Below are positions 41,413 to 50,038 of a DNA stretch of 64,000 nucleotides, piece by piece. Within the stretch, counting starts at the first letter, position 1; each line of letters opens with the position of its first letter. The position numbers and the translations under genes are program-made. Under the pieces are notes generated by a model, which ran no database searches, had not been told where the DNA came from, and saw only the letters and a list, made by a program, of their open reading frames with translations. The DNA is taken from NCBI GenBank assembly GCA_965214115.1, contig CBDCAU010000009.1:248001-312000 (forward strand), in the 5' to 3' direction. The stretch is from Owenweeksia sp965214115 (GTDB lineage Bacteria > Bacteroidota > Bacteroidia > Flavobacteriales > Schleiferiaceae).

Positions 41413-42614
41413 ACCGACTGCTCCTCCTTTTGGGAATCTTGACGGGCATCGCCTGCACCAAAATGACTGTGGAAGAACCGTTGCCCGAAATAAGCGGCAT
41501 CGAAACGTTTCCGAGCCAACTTCCCAAAATAAACGTGCGCGCCGACTCGGCGGAGTTTGATAAGATGTTCGAGAATTTTTTGGAAGACATTGAAATAGAG
41601 GCATCGGTTGATTTTTATGATGAAAATGGCCTCAAAAAATTTACGGGGGCGGTCGCCGAAATCGAAATCAAGGGCACCTCTTCCGCCAAGTATATCCTGA
41701 AATCATTGGGAATCGAGTTCGAACCCAAAATCTCCAATGCCGACTTTCAAATCATCACACCCAAAAAAGTGCTGGAGGGCGACCATTTGGAAAATTTTAC
41801 CGAAATCCGCCTGCGCAATTCAGGCAACGATTTTGGCAAAACAATGCTGAAAGACTTGGCTTACACGCATTTGGCCATTTATTCGGATTTGGATTTGGAA
41901 CTGATGTACGGCCGCCCCGTCCAAGTGTTTGTGAACGGCCAATATTACGGACTGATGAACCTGCGCACCGGCAAAGGCGAAAAGGCCATTGCCGATCTTT
42001 TATCGAAAAACAAAAAGCACATCACCACTTTTGAAGTGGACCGAAAAAACCAAAACTTGGAATTTGAAGATGGCGACAAGGTTTTTGGCGACCGGGTGGA
42101 GACCGCCATCGAGAAGGAAGATGCCGCCGAAATCGCCGCCCTGGTTGACATTGACAATTTTATCGACTATCTTATTTTTCAGGATTACATCGGCAATGAC
42201 GACTGGCCGGAAAACAACGTGTTGGCCTACAGCGTGCAAGGCACGCCCTTGCGCTTTTTTCTTTTTGATCTGGATTTTTCCGCCTACCGCAGCCGCACCA
42301 AATTGCTGCCCGCATTGGAATACCGCAGCGACGATTTGGCCAAGATTTTCCGCGCCTTGAAAGAAAACGATGCTACTTTTTTTCCAAAACTGAAAGAAAG
42401 ACAACGAGAATTATATAAAATACTGAGGCCGCAAATTTTCAACCAAATAGTGGATGAACTGGCCCTGCCCATCGAAGATGAAATTCTTTACCTGATTTCA
42501 AAATACCACCAGCCGGCCAGCACTTTTCATTGGAAACGAGAATTGGATTTGCTCAAGCGGGAGTTTGATTTGCGCGACCGCTTTGTGCGGGACGAATATG
42601 ATTTGAAGGATTAA
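41409..42614 (+). CDS. CotH-kinase-family lipoprotein
   Basis: A 401-residue protein with a lipoprotein-type signal (LLGILTGIACTK). CotH-kinase features are VAEIEIKGTSSAKYILKS, RLRNSGNDFGKTMLKDLA (the GND loop), VQVFVNGQYYGLMNLRTGKG, and the distal QDYIGNDDWPENNVLAY ... FFLFDLDFSAYRSR, with DWPxNN and the metal-binding DLD. CotH proteins are secreted atypical protein kinases of spore coats and bacterial envelopes. The frame opens 120 codons earlier, but the ATG at 41409 gives the signal peptide and overlaps the upstream stop. Confidence 0.85.
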   Translation: MNRLLLLLGILTGIACTKMTVEEPLPEISGIETFPSQLPKINVRADSAEFDKMFENFLEDIEIEASVDFYDENGLKKFTGAVAEIEIKGTSSAKYILKSLGIEFEPKISNADFQIITPKKVLEGDHLENFTEIRLRNSGNDFGKTMLKDLAYTHLAIYSDLDLELMYGRPVQVFVNGQYYGLMNLRTGKGEKAIADLLSKNKKHITTFEVDRKNQNLEFEDGDKVFGDRVETAIEKEDAAEIAALVDIDNFIDYLIFQDYIGNDDWPENNVLAYSVQGTPLRFFLFDLDFSAYRSRTKLLPALEYRSDDLAKIFRALKENDATFFPKLKERQRELYKILRPQIFNQIVDELALPIEDEILYLISKYHQPASTFHWKRELDLLKREFDLRDRFVRDEYDLKD

Positions 42615-42631
42615 AATTCTGTTTCTTTTTG

Positions 42632-43288
42632 ATGAAAAAATTTCTATTTGTTGCACTTATTTTGATGGGAAATTTGGCGCTTTTTGGCCAAGATTTTTTG
42701 GAAGATTCGGACAATGAAATTTGGACAGGGCTGACCCTAAAAATGAAATTTGCCAAAAACTGGCGGCTGGAATTGGAGCAACAGGCAAGGTTTGACGAAG
42801 GCTACTCCGCTTTTAAAAAAACGTTTACGGAGGTGGGACTGCGCCGCGAAATCACCGACTGGTTTGATCTGAAAGCGCAATACCGCTACAGCATCAACAA
42901 TGAAAATTTCAACGTTTCGCGCCTCTCGCTGGACGCCAGCTTGGAATGGGACATTGACAACTGCCCGCTGGACATCGGCTATCGCGCGCGCATCCAAGAT
43001 GAAACCACCCGCTATACGGGCGAAAAAATTACCATTTTGCGAAACCAGATTTCTTTCGATTACAACCTCGACAAACTGGTGGATCCCTTTGCGGAATACG
43101 AAGTTTTTTACCGCTTCAACGACAAGATGGAATTCCGCACCCATCGGTTCACGCTGGGCCTCGAATGGAAACTGGGCAAACACTGGGACCTGCAGACCTA
43201 CTACCGGATAGATCACGAAACCAACGTGAGCCAACCCAGCCGACAGTACATTTTGGCCTTTATGTTTTCGTATGATTTAGATTTATGA
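42632..43288 (+). CDS. DUF2490 outer membrane protein
   Basis: A 218-residue barrel-like protein with signal peptide (VALILMGNLALFGQ). The sequence shows many short strands with WxxLxxxxKF, QARFDEGYSAFKKTFTEVGL, YRYSINNENFNVSR, and DKMEFRTHRFTLGLEW, typical of DUF2490, a predicted beta-barrel family in Bacteroidota. The start ATG directly follows a TTG; the ATG gives a conventional signal. It lies 17 bp after CotH and overlaps alkaline phosphatase by ATGA. Confidence 0.82.
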   Translation: MKKFLFVALILMGNLALFGQDFLEDSDNEIWTGLTLKMKFAKNWRLELEQQARFDEGYSAFKKTFTEVGLRREITDWFDLKAQYRYSINNENFNVSRLSLDASLEWDIDNCPLDIGYRARIQDETTRYTGEKITILRNQISFDYNLDKLVDPFAEYEVFYRFNDKMEFRTHRFTLGLEWKLGKHWDLQTYYRIDHETNVSQPSRQYILAFMFSYDLDL

Positions 43289-44394
43289 TGCAAAATATTT
43301 CCCTTTTCAAAATGGCGGCTCTTCTTTTTTCCGTGGCGGGAAATGCGTTTGTCGCCTTGGCGCAGAAAACGGATTCCGCCCCGGCGCGCCCCAAAAACGT
43401 CATCTTGATGATTGGCGACGGGATGGGCATTTCGCAGCTTTCGGCGGCTTATTATTATGGCGATTCTGCCGAGCCAAATTTCACCCGCCTGCCCCACACC
43501 GGACTTATCGGCACTTCTTCCACTTCCAAAATCACCGACTCGGCCGCCGGCGCCAGCGCCTTCAGCAACGGGAAAAAAACCCGCAACAAACGCATCAGCA
43601 AAAGCCCGTGGGGATTTGACCGGCAGACCCTTGTCGCCCGTCTTTCCAAAGAAAAAATGAACACGGGCATCATCGCCACCTCCGCCATCACCCACGCCAC
43701 GCCCGCCGCCTTTTACGCCCAAGCGTGGTCGCGTTTTCAACAGAAAAAAATCGCCCGTCAACTGCCCCGTTCCGAGGTCGATTTTTTCGCGGGTGGCGGC
43801 ATCGGCGATTTTCGCGAGAAAGACTTGCGCCGCTTAGTGCGTCGCGACTTCCTGATGAACTATGACAGCTTGGTATCTCTGGAAAAAATCACCGCTGGCA
43901 AAAAGGCCGGCTTTCTTTTGGCCAGCACCCAACTTCCCAATATTTCCGAGGGACGCAACGATTTTTTAATGCGCGCCTCCGTTTTGGGGATGCAATTTCT
44001 AAATCAAAAGGAAGGCGGTTTTTTTATGATGATTGAAGGCTCGGAAATCGATTGGGCTGGCCACGCCAACAATGCTGATCATTTGATTCAGGAGGTTTTG
44101 GATTTTGACCGGGCCCTCGGCGCCGTTTTGGATTTTGCCGAACAAGATGGCGAAACTTTGGTCATCGTCACGGCCGACCACGAAACGGGCGGCTTCACCT
44201 TGGCGGCAGCGGAAAAACAAATGTTCGGCGGCCGCCAAGCCGATTATGATATCATCGAACCCCGCTTTAGCACGGGCGGTCACAGCGCGGCTTTAGTACC
44301 CGTTTTGGCTTTTGGCCCCAGTGCAGAGCTTTTCGGTGGGATTTATGAGAATACGGGAATTTATTGTCGGATTTTGGAAGTGTTGGGCTTGTGA
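43285..44394 (+). CDS. Alkaline phosphatase
   Basis: A 369-residue secreted phosphatase of the PhoA superfamily with metal site NVILMIGDGMGISQ and catalytic Ser in KITDSAAGASAFSNG. SAITHATPAAFYAQ, MIEGSEIDWAGHANN, and IVTADHETGGFTL (zinc ligands) follow, with the final His in FSTGGHSAALVPV. It is located in the periplasm (signal AGNAFVALAQ). It closes the overlapping operon with the CotH kinase, so one unit encodes both a probable extracytoplasmic kinase and a phosphatase. Confidence 0.93.
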   Translation: MMQNISLFKMAALLFSVAGNAFVALAQKTDSAPARPKNVILMIGDGMGISQLSAAYYYGDSAEPNFTRLPHTGLIGTSSTSKITDSAAGASAFSNGKKTRNKRISKSPWGFDRQTLVARLSKEKMNTGIIATSAITHATPAAFYAQAWSRFQQKKIARQLPRSEVDFFAGGGIGDFREKDLRRLVRRDFLMNYDSLVSLEKITAGKKAGFLLASTQLPNISEGRNDFLMRASVLGMQFLNQKEGGFFMMIEGSEIDWAGHANNADHLIQEVLDFDRALGAVLDFAEQDGETLVIVTADHETGGFTLAAAEKQMFGGRQADYDIIEPRFSTGGHSAALVPVLAFGPSAELFGGIYENTGIYCRILEVLGL

Positions 44395-44409
44395 GGTTTG
44401 AATGACTTC

Positions 44410-46131
44410 TCAGCGATTGTATTTTGCCTCTAAGCTTGCAATATGCTTTAGCACACTCTCCACAGGCTCCGCCAGCTCCCTCGGCATTTTGCGGATTTCG
44501 TTGGGATATTCGTCCTCCATCCGTTTCATCAGTGCGTAGTAGATGGGTTTGTAGCGGTCTTTCAGTTGGTAGTCTTCGTTTTGGAAAAGCTTGAAAACGG
44601 AATGGTGCTGCCGCTTGGCGATGGCAAAGCTGAGAAGGAGGCCTATTTTTTCGCCCAGCACATCCTTAGCTATTTTAATATTCAAAAGTTTTTTGAAAGT
44701 GTCGAATCCTTCCTTAAAACTATCCTGCAACAGCCAGCGCATAATTTCTGCCATCAATATAGGCAAAAGTTCTACAATGTCTTCCTCAAAAGTGCGCTCG
44801 GAAAACATCATCGGGCCATTGGCGGTTTGCGTTAAAGAATTTCGCAATTCATCGGACACGCCTTCCACCCCGTCCAAGGCTTCCAGCATCATTTCTGAAT
44901 AATCCGCATTTATCTCTCCCGTTTTCAACTGCCGCTCAAACCGCTTTATGTAATTCTCCATCCCATCGCCCCCGCACCAAACCTCCAAAAACTTAGTAAG
45001 CCAAACCACCCGTTTTTGCTGACTGCGCGGCGAGTACTGCATCAAATACCAAATGTTGAAAAAGCGCTCTTCCAGTTGATAGAATTTGTTTTTGCCGGTG
45101 GTTTGGGTGTCATCCACTATTTTATTCTTTTTCAGTTGATTGAGCTGCGCACTGATGGCCTTGCTTTCCATCCGCGTTTTTTGGGCCAGTTCTTTCACGC
45201 TCATACCGTCCCAGTTCAGTGCCAGTTTGTCCACTATTTCTTGCTGCTGTGGAGATAAGTCCTCCATCCGGTGCTGATAAAGCGGGGTGACCATATCTAA
45301 TAGTTTTTTCAAGTCTTCGATGCTGCTGCCGTTGGTGTTGTCCAATAAAATTTGGAACAACATCACGATGGTGCGCGGCACTCCGTTGGTCAGTATCCGC
45401 AGGCTTTCTATGCGGCCAGCTTGGTTTTTTAGGATGTTCTCAATTTCGGGAGAATCGTGCTTTTGGCCCAGCCGCCGCAACAAGGTTTTCACTTCCTCAC
45501 TGCTCAGTTTTTCAAGGCGCATCACTTTAAAAAAATCAAAAAACGGTTTGTCGTATTTGTAAAAACTTTCCAGCACCACCGCCGAGCCGCCGATGATTTG
45601 GATGAAGGGGAAATCAATCAGAATCTCCCGCAGCCGCTGTTGTTCCTGCCGGTTGAACTTGTCCACCATTATCCCAAAATTGTCAATGAAAAGCACCAAG
45701 CGGTGGCGGTTGGTTTGCATCTGCGCTTTCAGCAATTCAAAGGACTTTTCTTCAATCACTGCGTCTTCTCCTTCGATTTCCAGCATCTTTTCCCATAAAT
45801 CATAGTAGCCTTCTTCGTTGTCTTCCAAAAATTTGGCAATCTGTTCCCAGAGTTTGTAGAGCCGGCGCACGCTGTATTGTTCTTCGCTGAAAATTACCGG
45901 CACCAGACCGTCTTTTCGGCAGTCTTTTTGAACTTGACAAAAAACGCGGTGCATTAGGGTGGTCTTCCCCATCCCGCGCACGCCCTGCAAAAGGACGTGT
46001 TGCGGGCGCTGCCCTTCCGCGAAAGATTTCACATTGTCCATCAGCCGCCGATATTCTTTGAGCCGCACCACAAAGTCATCCACCAATTCTTGTTCGGGCT
46101 TGTGTTGTGGTCTGTATATCAGTTCGTTCAT
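44410..46131 (-). CDS. P-loop NTPase with winged helix, partner of the next gene
   Basis: A 573-residue AAA-like ATPase. The N-terminal NTPase has Walker A QGVRGMGKTTL (residues 49-59), Walker B HRLVLFIDNFGIMVD, and a sensor IGGSAVVLES. The winged-helix part is LALNWDGMSVKELAQKTRMES. A C-terminal helical repeat-like region of about 220 residues (TPR-like) follows. This layout resembles archaeal-type and STAND NTPases. An upstream TTG (46158) overlaps the neighbour's stop; the ATG at 46131 is preferred. The function is unknown; defence or signalling is possible. Confidence 0.8.
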   Translation of the reverse strand: MNELIYRPQHKPEQELVDDFVVRLKEYRRLMDNVKSFAEGQRPQHVLLQGVRGMGKTTLMHRVFCQVQKDCRKDGLVPVIFSEEQYSVRRLYKLWEQIAKFLEDNEEGYYDLWEKMLEIEGEDAVIEEKSFELLKAQMQTNRHRLVLFIDNFGIMVDKFNRQEQQRLREILIDFPFIQIIGGSAVVLESFYKYDKPFFDFFKVMRLEKLSSEEVKTLLRRLGQKHDSPEIENILKNQAGRIESLRILTNGVPRTIVMLFQILLDNTNGSSIEDLKKLLDMVTPLYQHRMEDLSPQQQEIVDKLALNWDGMSVKELAQKTRMESKAISAQLNQLKKNKIVDDTQTTGKNKFYQLEERFFNIWYLMQYSPRSQQKRVVWLTKFLEVWCGGDGMENYIKRFERQLKTGEINADYSEMMLEALDGVEGVSDELRNSLTQTANGPMMFSERTFEEDIVELLPILMAEIMRWLLQDSFKEGFDTFKKLLNIKIAKDVLGEKIGLLLSFAIAKRQHHSVFKLFQNEDYQLKDRYKPIYYALMKRMEDEYPNEIRKMPRELAEPVESVLKHIASLEAKYNR

Positions 46132-46147
46132 CTTTTTTTGATTTATA

Positions 46148-47296
46148 TTAGACCACAATATTGCGTTCCCACCAAGCGCGCAGCAAAGGTGAATTGAAAA
46201 GGTAAATCCCGTCTTCGTTCATCGAAATGTAGCCGTCGTATTCTAGCGAGCGGATGATGCTTTTGTAGTTTTCTTCCACTTCGTATTTCGCGGCGAGGTC
46301 ATACAGCGCGCTTTTGAGAGCACCGTCAAGAGTGGCGCACAAATTCAGGGATTCTTTGGCAAAGGTGTAGTCGTTTCCTTGATAGGTGGTGCGCAAACGG
46401 GTGTGCCAATGCTCAAAATAATTGCGTGTCTCCAAAGCACTTTTCATTGCCTGGTCTATCATTTTTTTTGTAATGGAAAGTGAATCTTGCTGCATCAATA
46501 TATCCTCGATTTCGTCCAGAATGATTTGGATGTAAAAGGGAATCAGCCAATGAATTTTCTCGAAAAGGTGTTGGAGCGTTTTCTTTGGGAAGTCCAAGTT
46601 TTCTTCGATGGTCAATTGTGGAATCAGATTGGCCGCCTCCTTTTCGGAAAAGGGAGGGATTTTGAAATCTTTCAAATCGTTGATGGTCTTGGATGCGCCG
46701 ATGTGCTCGGCAATGTTCCCCAGCCCGATGGAGCCGCTGTACACGAACTGGATTTTCTTTGAGATGGCCGCATCCTGCCGCAATTCGCGGTTTTGGTGGA
46801 GGAAGTTTTTGCCTGCGCTCTCGCCTTGGTCGGTGATGATGTTTTCCAAGGTTTCCGAGAATTCGTCCACTATGAAAACCATCGGTTTGTCAAATTCGGT
46901 TTTTTGGATGAGCAATTTGAGTTCTTCAAAATAGTCTAAATCTTCACCTTTTATTTCAATGCCGCCCGTGCCTATTTTTTCTATTCGGTTTCGTTTGACG
47001 AGGTCGGCGATGCCCTCCCACATTTTCTTTTGCGCGGACAAATCTTCCAGCAAGCTTTTATAAAGTCTTTTGAAAAATTCGTTTGGGCGGTTGATGGATT
47101 CGGTGGTCAGGTATTTTTTTTGAAAATCTTCATTAGATGTATTCCTCAAAAAGGAGGTTTTGCCCACCCGCCGCGGTGCAGATACTAGCAAATGGCTACC
47201 GTTCTGAATGGATTTCCAAAATCGATCATCCAAGTATGGCCGCGCTAAATATGATGCCCCCTCGGCGGGCTGGCCAATCGTGGTTCTAAAAATCAT
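46148..47296 (-). CDS. ATP-binding P-loop protein
   Basis: A 382-residue protein with Walker A SAPRRVGKTSFL (residues 39-50), Walker B PMVFIVDEFSETL, and a sensor-like QFVYSGSIGLG. A C-terminal winged-helix (AAKYEVEENYKSIIRSLEYDG) ends FNSPLLRAWWERNIVV, a layout typical of AAA+ ATPases related to AAA_14/KAP-like families. It is 16 bp from the following NTPase gene on the same strand and likely forms a two-gene operon with it. The pair is not assigned to a known system. Confidence 0.8.
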   Translation of the reverse strand: MIFRTTIGQPAEGASYLARPYLDDRFWKSIQNGSHLLVSAPRRVGKTSFLRNTSNEDFQKKYLTTESINRPNEFFKRLYKSLLEDLSAQKKMWEGIADLVKRNRIEKIGTGGIEIKGEDLDYFEELKLLIQKTEFDKPMVFIVDEFSETLENIITDQGESAGKNFLHQNRELRQDAAISKKIQFVYSGSIGLGNIAEHIGASKTINDLKDFKIPPFSEKEAANLIPQLTIEENLDFPKKTLQHLFEKIHWLIPFYIQIILDEIEDILMQQDSLSITKKMIDQAMKSALETRNYFEHWHTRLRTTYQGNDYTFAKESLNLCATLDGALKSALYDLAAKYEVEENYKSIIRSLEYDGYISMNEDGIYLFNSPLLRAWWERNIVV

Positions 47297-47425
47297 AACA
47301 ATAAAATTTTTGCCAAATGTACTAACAATTTTTTTGTTGTTAAATATTTTAACAAAATAAATTTTGTCAAAAATTAGAATTGCCTCTTCAATTATGCTAT
47401 TTCAATCCTTTCTTCCGCATTCACT

Positions 47426-47433
47426 TACTTTTG
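47426..47433 (+). promoter_or_regulatory. Probable -7 box (TACTTTTG) of trxB
   Basis: Exact TAnnTTTG match 21 bp before the trxB ATG. Confidence 0.5.
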
Positions 47434-47454
47434 CCCCTTCAAAATTTTGAAGCT

Positions 47455-48420
47455 ATGAAAAAGCATAGATGCGTCATTATTGGAACTGGCCCAGCTGGAT
47501 ATACGGCAGCCATTTACGCAGCGCGCGCCAATTTGAAACCTATCATTTATACGGGTTTGGAGCCGGGCGGACAGTTGACTACCACTACGGACGTGGAAAA
47601 CTTTCCCGGATATCCAAAAGGTATTCAAGGCCCAGAAATGATGGAAGATCTGCGCAAGCAAGCCGAGCGCTTTGGTACCGAGGTCCGCTTTGGAATGGTA
47701 ACCAAGGCCGAGTTGGCTACCACTCCGGGCGAGCATCACAAACTTACCATCGATGAGCAAAATGAGGTAATGGCGCAAACTGTAATCATCGCCACAGGCG
47801 CTTCCGCGAAATATTTGGGGTTGGAATCCGAAAAGAGGTTGATGGGACACGGCGTTTCGGCTTGCGCCATCTGCGACGGGTTCTTCTTCAAAGGTCAAGA
47901 GGTGGTGGTAGTGGGCGGCGGCGATTCGGCGGCGGAAGAATCTACTTATTTGGCGAAAATGTGCCCGAAAGTAACCGTGCTCATCCGTAAAGATCATTGG
48001 AAGGCCAGCAAGATTATGGAAGAGCGCGTGGAAAAAACACCAAACATTGAGGTGCTTTACAATACTTCAACAATGGAAGTCTTGGGAGAAAAAACGGTGA
48101 GCGGCGTTCGCGTAAAAAACAATGAAACGGGCGAAGAAAAAGAAATCAGGGCGGAAGGGTTTTTCGTGGCGATTGGCCACAAACCGAACACCGACATCTT
48201 CAAAGGCCAGTTGGATATGGACGAAACGGGCTATTTAATTACCAAGCCTGGCACGGCCGCCACCAACCGCCCAGGTGTTTTCGCCACTGGGGACGCGCAA
48301 GACCGGATATACCGCCAGGCCGTAACAGCGGCCGGTTCGGGCTGTATGGGCGCATTGGAAGCCGAGCGCTATTTGCAGGAATTTGAAGAGGAGATCGAGG
48401 CGGCGCAGATTGTGGGGTAA
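47455..48420 (+). CDS. trxB: Thioredoxin reductase
   Basis: A 321-residue NADPH/FAD enzyme that reduces thioredoxin. It has the FAD motif IIGTGPAGYTAAIYAA, the redox pair C137-A-I-C140 (VSACAICDGFFF), the NADPH motif VGGGDSAAEESTYLA, and FATGDAQDRIYRQAVTAAGSG. It lies immediately after an AT-rich gap. The ATG at 47455 is the normal start; the upstream frame extension is from the leader. Confidence 0.97.
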   Translation: MKKHRCVIIGTGPAGYTAAIYAARANLKPIIYTGLEPGGQLTTTTDVENFPGYPKGIQGPEMMEDLRKQAERFGTEVRFGMVTKAELATTPGEHHKLTIDEQNEVMAQTVIIATGASAKYLGLESEKRLMGHGVSACAICDGFFFKGQEVVVVGGGDSAAEESTYLAKMCPKVTVLIRKDHWKASKIMEERVEKTPNIEVLYNTSTMEVLGEKTVSGVRVKNNETGEEKEIRAEGFFVAIGHKPNTDIFKGQLDMDETGYLITKPGTAATNRPGVFATGDAQDRIYRQAVTAAGSGCMGALEAERYLQEFEEEIEAAQIVG

Positions 48421-48503
48421 GGTTTAGGTACGTTCTAAATTTTTAAAGAATATTTAGAACACTTGGCCTGATCACGCCACGCCATACTAATTATTGGAAA
48501 AGG

Positions 48504-48533
48504 CCCAGCCATTCAGTTGGGTTTTTATTTTTT
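48504..48533 (+). terminator. Terminator of trxB
   Basis: CCCAGC/GTTGGG (one G-T pair) with a 6-nt loop at 48504-48521, then a TTTTTATTTTTT tract. Confidence 0.72.
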
Positions 48534-48686
48534 GATAACCTCAAAAAGCCCGTAAAAAATGGCCAGCCAAATCAATCCTTTTACCAAGAAAAAAAGGAAA
48601 AGCAAAATCGCGGCCTTCCAGCCCACTTCTTTTATAAGGCCTTTCCAGCCTTCCTCTTTTAAGATTTTGTGGTATTTTTTAAGCAA
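48525..48686 (-). CDS. Small membrane protein, start uncertain
   Basis: A minus-strand frame of 53 codons from TTG at 48686 to a stop at 48525-48527. It reads KKYHKILKEEGWKGLIKEVG, then a hydrophobic helix (AAILLFLFFLVKGLIWLAIF), and ends LFEVIKK. Basic amphipathic start followed by a membrane helix is plausible for a real small protein. There is no ATG: upstream the frame runs through the heptanucleotide array, which may have replaced the original start. The gene overlaps the trxB terminator. Confidence 0.5.
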   Translation of the reverse strand: MLKKYHKILKEEGWKGLIKEVGWKAAILLFLFFLVKGLIWLAIFYGLFEVIKK

Positions 48687-48704
48687 GATGAAGAGGGTAA
48701 TTTG

Positions 48705-48848
48705 AATTGGTAATTGGTAATTGGTAATTGGTAATTGGTAATTGGTAATTGGTAATTGGTAATTGGTAATTGGTAATTGGTAATTGGTAATTGGTAATTG
48801 GTAATTGGTAATTGGTAATTGGTAATTGGTAATTGGTAATTGGTAATT
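48705..48848. repeat. Heptanucleotide tandem array (AATTGGT)n, about 20.6 copies
   Basis: A 144-bp perfect tandem array of seven-base units. In minus orientation it is open in all three frames and encodes (LPITNYQ)n. It lies between the small minus-strand ORF and rnpB. Copy number is expected to be variable by slippage. Confidence 0.95.
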
Positions 48849-48904
48849 TCGGAGGTTTCTTCAAATTACAACTGAATTACAACTGAATTACAATGTTTTA
48901 AAAA

Positions 48905-49265
48905 AATACAGGCCTGTAAGCCGGATTCTGTCCTCTCGATTTTTACATCGGAAGCCTTGCCATTTATCTAAGCTGCCTACCCTCCAAGATTGGGCGGGCC
49001 GCCCTCAAGCCTTGGTTTATGTGGCATTGCAGCCCGCGAGGTTTGCCCTGCTCCACAACGTCACCGTTGGGACGGTGGGCTCTTACCCCACCTTTTCACC
49101 CTTACCCGAACATAAAGTCGCGGGCGGTCTGTTTTCTGTGGCACTATCTGTCGTTCCGTTTTGAGACGGAACGCCTCCTTTTTCAAAGAGCGCGGCGCCC
49201 TGCGCTGTCCGGACTTTCCTTTCGCGACCTTTTATCGTCGGAACGGCAAGGCGGCCTGTATTCGC
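48905..49265 (-). ncRNA. rnpB: RNase P RNA (bacterial type A)
   Basis: The minus strand carries the conserved RNase P RNA blocks: the closing stem AATACAGGCC with GGCCTGTATT at the two ends (P1), GAAAGGAAAGTCCGGAC near the 5' end, GGGTAAGGGTGAAAAGG, GGTGGGGTAAGAGCCCACC, GTGGAGCAGGGCAAACC, and AGATAAATGGCA..ACAGAATCCGGCTTACAGGCC near the 3' end. These cover CR I, CR IV and CR V in order. A T-rich tract follows the 3' end. The RNA component cleaves 5' leaders of pre-tRNAs. Length about 361 nt. Confidence 0.93.
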
Positions 49266-49418
49266 CAGCAAAGATAAACCGCTGGTAAATTCTAAACTCT
49301 AAATCCGAAATTTCAAACAAATTCAAAATCTTAAGACCTAAAAGGCTCTCCACATTTTAGATTTTAAAATTTTCCCATTTTTGGATTTGTTTCGGATTTG
49401 ATTTTTAGAATTTCGGAT

Positions 49419-49919
49419 TTAAAAAAGCTCCACCTCAGTGGCCCCGCTGCCAAAGCGCGCATAATTCCCATCGTAAAAAGTGAGCCGGTCCATCCGCTCC
49501 AACATCGTATGGATTTCTTCGCGCAGGCGCCCCTCGCCCACCCCGTGTATCAACACGATTTTTTTGATGCCCGCCCGTTTGGCTTTTTCAATGGTGGCGC
49601 GCGTTTCCTTCAGTTGGATCTGCACCATTTCGTGGCGGGTGAAATTTTTGGGGAAATCCACCAATTCGCCAAAATGCAGGTCTTTTATCAGCTCGTTTGG
49701 TTTGTCATTTTTCGATTTTCCTTGGCGGGAAATGGGTTCGTCTTTCTTTTCGATATTGGTGATTTTCAAAAACTGGCGCGGCACGACTTCCTTAGCATCA
49801 TACCAATCCTCAAAGCCATATTCGTTCAATACCAAAACTTTGAAATCCTTGATCTGGACCACTTCGCCCGTCCCAGTTTCATTCAAAAAAGAAATGATAT
49901 CGCCGATGGCAAATTTCAT
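49419..49919 (-). CDS. Smr-domain protein
   Basis: A 166-residue protein. The N-terminus (FAIGDIISFLNETGTGEVVQ) is an SH3-like barrel. The C-terminal Smr domain has the HGxGxGxLR signature in VLIHGVGEGRLREEIHTML, preceded by VQIQLKETRATIEKAKRAGI. Smr domains nick branched DNA or cleave RNA in MutS2 and stand-alone versions. This matches the short DUF2027/Smr family of Bacteroidota. The start ATG at 49919 is unique. Confidence 0.88.
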   Translation of the reverse strand: MKFAIGDIISFLNETGTGEVVQIKDFKVLVLNEYGFEDWYDAKEVVPRQFLKITNIEKKDEPISRQGKSKNDKPNELIKDLHFGELVDFPKNFTRHEMVQIQLKETRATIEKAKRAGIKKIVLIHGVGEGRLREEIHTMLERMDRLTFYDGNYARFGSGATEVELF

Positions 49920-49991
49920 TTTTCAAAAATAGAAAGCAAGCCAGCCCCGTGAAATCTTTCCTAAAAAGGTTTTGAAAAATTTTTAATAAAA

Positions 49992-50017
49992 AAACCCCGA
50001 TGTTTCCATCGGGGTTT
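49992..50017 (-). terminator. Terminator of the 2478-residue surface-protein gene
   Basis: AAACCCCGATG/CATCGGGGTTT perfect 11-bp stem with a 4-nt loop, followed on the minus strand by a T-rich tract. Confidence 0.87.
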
Positions 50018-50038
50018 ATAAATTTTACTTAAAGAAGC

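Noticed and set aside
48705..48848. Possible CRISPR array
   Set aside because: Unit is seven bases in perfect tandem without spacers; no cas genes in the window.
48679..48864. ORF encoding repeated LPITNYQ units
   Set aside because: It is only the translation of the heptanucleotide array, starts with TTG, and ends without any non-repeat domain.
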